NCBI GenBank assembly: GCA_050249455.1
Contig: JBFWQM010000090.1
Coordinates: 1-18,343, forward strand
Source: JBFWQM01 sp050249455
GTDB taxonomy: Bacteria; Pseudomonadota; Alphaproteobacteria; MPNO01; VGEU01
Reading direction: 5' to 3'
DNA length: 18,343 bases
Part shown: in pieces, positions 13,594 through 18,343 of the stretch
How positions within the stretch are numbered: the stretch's first letter is position 1
Layout: each line of letters begins with the position of its first letter
Translations under genes and position numbers: made by a program
The notes under the pieces: generated by a model
The model's input: the letters and a program-made list of their open reading frames with translations, nothing else
Told to the model about the DNA's origin: nothing
Databases searched by the model: none

Positions 13594-15725
13594 GCCGTCT
13601 TTCCGAGCTTGGCCATCGCTTCGTCGGGCGTGCCGTTGAACAGGATGCGGCCGCGCTCCAGCACGATGACGCGGTCGGCCAGCCGGAGGTGGCTCGGCCG
13701 GTGCGTCACCATCAGCACCGTCGTCTTGCCGCGCAGCCGGCCGATGGTCGCCATCAGCGCCCGGTCGCTCGCCTCGTCGAGGAGCTGGCCCGGCTCGTCG
13801 AGCAGCAGGATCGCCGGCCGGCGCAGATAGGCGCGCGCGAGCGCCAGCTTCTGCCGGAAGCCGGCGGGCAGCTCGGTGATCGCCTGCTCGCTCAGCCGGG
13901 TGTCGAAGCCCTGGGGCAGCGCCATGATGTCATCGTAGAGGCCGGCGGTCGTCGCGCCCTCGACCAGCGCCTCGTCGGTCGCGGTGGGGTCGGCGAAACG
14001 CAGGTTCTGCGCTACCGTGCCGTAGAAGAAGGCGCTGGTCTGCGGGACGATGCCGAGCTCCTGGCGCAGCGCGACCGGGTCGAACTGCCGGATGTCGACC
14101 CCGCCGATCAGCACCGATCCGCCCTGCGGCCGGTAGAGGCCGGACGCGAGCTTCACGATCGTGGATTTGCCCGAGCCGTTCGCGCCGACGACGGCGACCA
14201 CCTCGCCGGGACGCGCGTCGAAGCTGGCGCCGACCAGCGCCGGCTCGCCGTCGGGGGAGTAGCGGTGGGTGACGTTGACGAAGGTGATCCCGCTGCCGAG
14301 GCGCCGCGGCGCCACGCCTGCCGACGTCGCCCGCTCGGTCGGCAGGCGCATCAGCCGGTCGATCTTGGCTGCGCCGTCGCGCACCTGCTCCCACCGGTTG
14401 AGGGCCAGAAGCCCCGACTGCAGCGGCGACAGCGCGCGCCAGTTGAGCGACACGGTGGCGACCAGCGCGCCGAAGCTGAGCTGGCCCTCGATCGCGAGCC
14501 AGGCGCCGACGCCGACCAGCGCCGCGCCGGAGCCGAGCATGACGAGCTGCGCCAGCGACTGCGTGAGCTGGTTCATTACGCCGACCTTGAGGTCGAGGAT
14601 CGACGCGCCCGCGCCGAGGTCGCGGTAGCGCGCCAGCCACTGCTCCTGCGCGCCGGTCAGGCGCAGCGTCCGCATGTTGCCGATCGCCTCGACCAGGAAC
14701 CGCTGCTCGTTCGCCCGCGCCTGGCTGGACGCGGCGGCGGTGCGCCGGCACCACGGCGCCAGCAGCGCGATGATCAGCACGAACAGCGCTGCCGCGCCGA
14801 CCGGGATCAGCGCCAGCGGCCCGCCGATGAAGAAGATGATGGCGAGGAACAGGAGGGCGAACGGCAGGTCGAGGATCGCTTCGGCAAGCGGGCCGGTGAA
14901 GAAGTCGCGGATCGCCTCGAACTCCTTCAGCCGCGACACCTGCGCGCCGATCGCCGCGCTCTCGGTATAGGCGATGGGCAGGTCGAGCAGCCGGCGGAAC
15001 GTCGCGGTGCCGACAATGTTGTCGATGCGGCCGGCGACGACCGCCATCGACCGTGCGCGCAGCAGCCGGAAGCCGACCTCGAAGCCGAGCGCCAGTGCCA
15101 CGCCGAGCAGCAGCCAGCCGAGCTGCGCCTCCGACGCCGACGGGATGACCGTGTCGTAGACCGACATCGTGAACAGCGGCACCGCCAGCCCGAGCAGGTT
15201 GAAGGCGAGCGACACGGCGAGCACCGCCGCGCCGACGTGGCGGAACCGGCGCAGGACGCCGCCGAGCCACCGTTCCTCGCCGCGTTCGGACTCCTCGGTG
15301 CGGGCCGGGCGCACGACATAGGCGGTGCCGCGTTCGCCGGCGGTCAGATGGCGGCGTCGGCGCAGCCAGCCGTCGAACGCCAGGATGCCGTGCTCGTCCT
15401 TCTGCAGCAGGATCCGGATGGGGCCGCGCTCGGGCACGAACAGGCAGGGCAGCAGGCGCGGGTCGATCGCGTCCTCCGCGATCTCCAGCGGCTCCGTGGG
15501 GTAGCCCAGGTTCGCCAGCGAGTTGCGGAACCCGTGGATGTCGAGGTCGTCCTCGAAGTGCGGCAGCGCCTCGTACAGCCGGCGCGGATCGCCGTTCCAG
15601 CCCAGCGCCTCGATGAACGGCAGCAGGCAGGCGACGAAGGGCGAGCCGCCCTGCGGTCCGACAAACGTGCGGGCGACGATCGCCCGGCACTCCGTCATGT
15701 CGAGCGTGGCTGCGGCCGCGGTCAT
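13590..15725 (-). CDS. Type I secretion ABC permease/ATPase with C39-like N-terminal domain
   Basis: A 711-residue exporter half-transporter. Residues 1-150 resemble the C39-like domain of HlyB/LapB-type transporters, including QGGSPF near 25-30, but no catalytic C39 Cys-His arrangement is evident, so it probably binds the substrate rather than cleaving it. The membrane domain spans about 160-420, with RLKEFEAIRDFFTGPLAE (265-282) as the typical coupling region. In the ATPase domain Walker A is GANGSGKS (514-521), the Q-loop is PQTSAFFYGT, Walker B ends in LLLDE (640-644) and the H-loop is H675 (MVTHRPS). The signature is LPAGF (619-623) instead of LSGGQ, and the D-loop reads PGQLLD instead of TSALD. 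It overlaps both neighbours by 4 nt (ATGA). It is likely the partner of the other ABC protein in a heterodimer. Confidence 0.93.
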   Translation of the reverse strand: MTAAAATLDMTECRAIVARTFVGPQGGSPFVACLLPFIEALGWNGDPRRLYEALPHFEDDLDIHGFRNSLANLGYPTEPLEIAEDAIDPRLLPCLFVPERGPIRILLQKDEHGILAFDGWLRRRRHLTAGERGTAYVVRPARTEESERGEERWLGGVLRRFRHVGAAVLAVSLAFNLLGLAVPLFTMSVYDTVIPSASEAQLGWLLLGVALALGFEVGFRLLRARSMAVVAGRIDNIVGTATFRRLLDLPIAYTESAAIGAQVSRLKEFEAIRDFFTGPLAEAILDLPFALLFLAIIFFIGGPLALIPVGAAALFVLIIALLAPWCRRTAAASSQARANEQRFLVEAIGNMRTLRLTGAQEQWLARYRDLGAGASILDLKVGVMNQLTQSLAQLVMLGSGAALVGVGAWLAIEGQLSFGALVATVSLNWRALSPLQSGLLALNRWEQVRDGAAKIDRLMRLPTERATSAGVAPRRLGSGITFVNVTHRYSPDGEPALVGASFDARPGEVVAVVGANGSGKSTIVKLASGLYRPQGGSVLIGGVDIRQFDPVALRQELGIVPQTSAFFYGTVAQNLRFADPTATDEALVEGATTAGLYDDIMALPQGFDTRLSEQAITELPAGFRQKLALARAYLRRPAILLLDEPGQLLDEASDRALMATIGRLRGKTTVLMVTHRPSHLRLADRVIVLERGRILFNGTPDEAMAKLGKTA

Positions 15726-17470
15726 GCGCTGGCTCGCATCGGCGCGGCATGCGCGGGCGCGCCAGGCATGGCGTGCAGCAGGCCGTCGCGCAGCTCCAGC
15801 CGGCGTTCCGCCAGGCGGAGGTAGGACGGCCGATGGCTGACCACCGCCATCGCGCAGCGGCCGCGGAACTCGGAGAGGAACGCGCAGAGCTGCGCGTCGG
15901 CGCCGAGGTCGAGGTGCGAGTTCGCTTCGTCGAACAGGATCACCCGCGGCTCCGGCGCCAGGGTCAGGGCGCGCGCGACGGCGATGCGCTGGCGCACCCC
16001 GCCGGCGATGCCGTCCTGCGCGCCCTCGCCGACGACGGTGTCGTACCCCTTGGGCAGGCGCTGGATGATGTCGTGGATGCCAAGCCGGTCGGCGAGCTCC
16101 ACGGCCCGGCGGGAATAGTCCTCGCCGCTGAACATGGTCAGGTTGTCCATGATCGTGCCGTGGAACACGGTTGCGGTCTGCGGCAGGTAGCAGACCAGGC
16201 CGCGCAGCCGCTCCGGCTCGATGGCGCGTATGTCCGCGCCGCCGATGCGCACCGTGCCCGAGTCCGGGTGGAGGATGCCGCGCGCCAGCAGCATCAGCGT
16301 CGTCTTGCCGGCGCCGATGGGGCCGGCGATCGCCACGGTCTCGCCGTCGGCGATCGCCAGGTCGATGCCGCGGATCAGCGGCGCCGTGCGGCCGGCGAAG
16401 GCCAGGGTCACCCCGTCCATCGCCAGGCCGCCGCCGGCCGGCGCGGCCGGGCGAAGCGTTGCCCGTGGCGCGGCAGGCAGGTCGAACGTGCTGGCGAGCC
16501 GGCTCTGGGCGACCTGGGCGTTCTGGAACTGGGTCCACACCGCGAAGGCGCGCAGCAGCGGCTGCGCTGCCCGGCCGGCCAGCAGCATGCAGGCCGCAAG
16601 GGCGCCGGAGGTCAGGCTGCCGCCCATCACCAGGACCGCCCCGACCGCCGCCACGGCGACCATCATGACCTCGCCGCTGGCGCTGGCCAGGATGCGCGCG
16701 ACGCCGCCCTGCCAGGTCACGTCGCGGCTGGCGAGCCCGGAGCCCGCGATCAGCCGCTCGTAGCGGCGCACCATCAGCGTGTCGATCCCCAGCGCCTTGA
16801 CGGTCGTGATGCCGCGCAGCACCTCGATGATGAAATTGTAGCGGCGCTCGTCGGCCTCGGCGCGCCGCTGCACGGCCCCGCGCAGCGCCCGGCCGGACAG
16901 CGCGCCGGCGACCGCCAGCCCGGCGAGCAGCGCCAGGGGCACCAGCACCAGGCTGCCCCCGATCACGGCGATCATGACCAGGAACAGCAGCGCAAAGGGT
17001 ATATCGACGACGAGAAGGAGCGACTGCCCGCCGAAGAATCCGCGCACCGTGTCGGCGGCGCGCAGCCGCTCCAGATGGGCGCCGGAGGCGTCGCGCTCGA
17101 AGTCGGCGAGCGCGCAGTCGAGAAGCCGCCGCATCGCCGACGTGCCCATGCTGTGGCGGATGCGGGCGCCGTTCCACCCCGCGAGGTAGGCCCGCGCGAT
17201 GCTGAGCAGCGCGTCGAACGCGAGGGCGCAGAACAGGCCGCCGAGCAGGAGGAGGAGGGTGGTGACCGCGCCGTTCGGGATGATCCGGTCGTAGACCTGG
17301 AGCATCACCAGCGGCAGGGCGAGGGAGAGGACGTTGATCGCCAGGGTCGCCGCGAAAAGCTCGAACCGCTGGCCGATCAGGCTGCGGACCCGCGGCATCG
17401 ACGGGGCGCCGTCAGACGCGGCGGCGTGGAGCTTGATCGGCGCGGGCGGCTCGGACGCTTGCTGGGACAC
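15722..17470 (-). CDS. Type I secretion ABC permease/ATPase (second, shorter subunit)
   Basis: A 582-residue half-transporter without the C39-like domain. Membrane helices lie at about 36-58, 71-95, 150-170, 173-195 and 265-300. Walker A is GPIGAGKT (383-390), the Q-loop is LPQTATVFHGT (429-439), the signature is IAGGV (488-492) in place of LSGGQ, Walker B ends in ILFDE (511-515), the D-loop is NSHLD and the H-loop is H546 (VVSHRPS). The segment SGAHLERLRAADTVRGFFGG (129-148) is the usual coupling region of RTX exporters. The start is GTG 17470 with a weak ribosome binding site; ATG 17398 is the alternative and removes a non-conserved 24-residue tail. It follows the RTX gene by 126 nt and overlaps the next ABC gene by ATGA. 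PrtD-like in size, but paired with a different subunit. Confidence 0.92.
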   Translation of the reverse strand: MSQQASEPPAPIKLHAAASDGAPSMPRVRSLIGQRFELFAATLAINVLSLALPLVMLQVYDRIIPNGAVTTLLLLLGGLFCALAFDALLSIARAYLAGWNGARIRHSMGTSAMRRLLDCALADFERDASGAHLERLRAADTVRGFFGGQSLLLVVDIPFALLFLVMIAVIGGSLVLVPLALLAGLAVAGALSGRALRGAVQRRAEADERRYNFIIEVLRGITTVKALGIDTLMVRRYERLIAGSGLASRDVTWQGGVARILASASGEVMMVAVAAVGAVLVMGGSLTSGALAACMLLAGRAAQPLLRAFAVWTQFQNAQVAQSRLASTFDLPAAPRATLRPAAPAGGGLAMDGVTLAFAGRTAPLIRGIDLAIADGETVAIAGPIGAGKTTLMLLARGILHPDSGTVRIGGADIRAIEPERLRGLVCYLPQTATVFHGTIMDNLTMFSGEDYSRRAVELADRLGIHDIIQRLPKGYDTVVGEGAQDGIAGGVRQRIAVARALTLAPEPRVILFDEANSHLDLGADAQLCAFLSEFRGRCAMAVVSHRPSYLRLAERRLELRDGLLHAMPGAPAHAAPMRASA

Positions 17471-17596
17471 GGGACCGATCGAGAACTGGACGGGAGGCCG
17501 GGACGCTTCAGGAGCCTCTTTGCACGGACTCTATCGGCAGCGGCTTAACGTCCGGTAAAGCTTAGGCGGTGATTTCATCCGTCCCGGTCCGGCCGA

Positions 17597-18343
17597 TCAC
17601 CATTTGAAGTTCTCGATCCCTTCGAACGTGGCCGTCGATCCGTCGGCGAAAACGATAGAGCCCGAAGTATCCGTGAACAGTCCGGCGTTCGGCGCGTCCT
17701 TGTTGCTGAAGGAGCCGCCGTCGGCGAGCTCGACCGTCCAGTCGCCGGCGAACTGGGTCAGGTCGATGGTGTCGGTGCCGCTGTCGCCCTTCAGCCAGTC
17801 GTTGACCGCGCCCATGTGGGCGGTCAGCACGAACGTGTCGTTGCCGCTGCCGCCGGAATAGGTCAGGCCGGTCCCGGTGGCGGTCACGATCGTGTCATCG
17901 CCGCCGCCGGCATCGACCAGCGCGATGCCGTTCATGGAGGTCGAGCTGAAGTTCAGGATGTGGCTGTAGCCGCTGTCCTGGATGACCGTGTCGCCCGCGC
18001 CCTCGAAGGCGTCGACCCCGCCGTTGTAGCCGTTGACCCCGATGACGGTGCCGGCGCCCTCTGCCTTCGCGACCGAGTGCCCGCCGCCGTTGGTGGAGAA
18101 GGTGTCGTTGCCGTTCCCGGTGCCAGCGTAGAGGAAGGTGGCGTCGGCGGCGCCGGAGTTGAAGGTGTCGTTGCCGCTGCCGCCGCGATAGCTGGCGGCG
18201 TCGATGTTGGATGTGGTGATCGTGTCGTCGCCGCCGCCGGCGTCGACCTCGCTGATGCCCGAGAGGCGGGTGTTGGCGAAGTTGAGCGTGCGGCTGTAGC
18301 CGTCGTCCCGGATCACCGTGTCGCCGGCGCCCTGGAAAGCGTC
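17597..18343 (-). CDS. RTX calcium-binding repeat protein, C-terminal part (cut by window edge)
   Basis: The last 248 residues of a larger protein whose N-terminus lies beyond 18343. Glycine/aspartate nonapeptides of the RTX type are clear: DAGGGDDTI (34-42 and 144-152), GGSGNDTF (54-61 and 164-171), GTGNGNDTF and GDSGTDTI. They form Ca2+-binding beta-rolls that fold after export. The final ~50 residues (DTIDLTQFAGDWTVELADGG to GIENFKW) are repeat-poor and should contain the uncleaved C-terminal secretion signal. It is encoded directly ahead of the ABC and HlyD genes on the same strand and is therefore the obvious exported substrate. Enzymatic or adhesive function depends on the missing N-terminal part. 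The 126-nt gap to the ABC gene has no strong terminator, only a weak GCTTTAC/GTTAAGC hairpin, so co-transcription is possible. Confidence 0.9.
   Translation of the reverse strand, partial: DAFQGAGDTVIRDDGYSRTLNFANTRLSGISEVDAGGGDDTITTSNIDAASYRGGSGNDTFNSGAADATFLYAGTGNGNDTFSTNGGGHSVAKAEGAGTVIGVNGYNGGVDAFEGAGDTVIQDSGYSHILNFSSTSMNGIALVDAGGGDDTIVTATGTGLTYSGGSGNDTFVLTAHMGAVNDWLKGDSGTDTIDLTQFAGDWTVELADGGSFSNKDAPNAGLFTDTSGSIVFADGSTATFEGIENFKW
17834..18343 (-). repeat. Coding repeat: 110-residue (330-bp) RTX module
   Basis: Numbering from the window edge, residues 1-61 and 111-171 of the RTX fragment align without gaps: 40 of 61 positions match by eye. Each unit runs DAF-GAGDTVI-D-GYS--LNF--T---GI--VDAGGGDDTI, then a variable stretch, then Y-GGSGNDTF. 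The first unit occupies 18343-18161 and the second 18013-17831. The linking segment (62-110) is less regular. More copies probably continue beyond the edge. Confidence 0.75.

Noticed and set aside
15726..17177. Upstream in-frame extension of the 711-residue ABC gene to a 1195-codon frame
   Set aside because: The extra part overlaps the other ABC gene out of frame and has shadow composition. The ATG at 15725 in an ATGA overlap is the real start.
13689..17548. Long plus-strand open frames (13689-15824 and 15749-17548) opposite the ABC genes
   Set aside because: Antisense shadows of clear ABC transporters, with no start signals or recognisable domains.
17831..18343. Repetitive GC-rich DNA at the right edge as a CRISPR or tandem-repeat array
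   Set aside because: The repetition follows the reading frame of RTX glycine/aspartate motifs. There are no identical direct repeats with unique spacers.

Overview
This is a GC-rich window (roughly two-thirds G+C by eye) from what looks like an alphaproteobacterium, probably of the Hyphomicrobiales/Rhodospirillales kind. The reasons are a DUF2336 protein, several families of short extragenic palindromes typical of such genomes, and aromatic-catabolism genes beside a type I secretion locus. The species cannot be named. No tRNA, rRNA, CRISPR array, insertion sequence or integrase was seen.

Left part (1-3240): a fumarylacetoacetate-hydrolase-family enzyme (+), adenine phosphoribosyltransferase apt (-), a DUF2336 alpha-helical protein (+) and a small EthD-family protein (-). 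Two inverted-repeat elements lie here, one just before the FAH gene and one between FAH and apt.

Middle part (3240-11920): a probable aromatic or related catabolic cluster. Two paralogous MarR-type regulators are followed by two closely similar HpaB-type FADH2-dependent hydroxylase subunits. The second regulator overlaps the first hydroxylase gene by 17 nt. An AT-rich stretch before the second regulator carries three octamers at exact 13-bp spacing that overlap a plausible promoter and look like an operator. The hydroxylase genes converge on a minus-strand pair, a secreted diheme cytochrome c and an acyl-CoA ligase, across a 29-bp inverted repeat that reads as a two-way terminator. A zinc-dependent alcohol dehydrogenase is divergent from the cytochrome. 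No flavin reductase (HpaC) is present in the window.

Right part (11930-18343, all minus strand): a type I secretion locus. In transcription order it holds the C-terminal end of an RTX calcium-binding protein (cut by the window edge), two different ABC permease/ATPases, an HlyD-family adaptor and a small single-span membrane protein. The ABC-ABC and ABC-HlyD junctions are both 4-nt ATGA overlaps. The two ABC proteins have intact Walker A, Walker B and H-loop motifs but both depart from the LSGGQ signature. This suggests a heterodimeric exporter rather than the usual HlyB-type homodimer, and it is the most interesting system here. The RTX protein shows a 110-residue repeating module.
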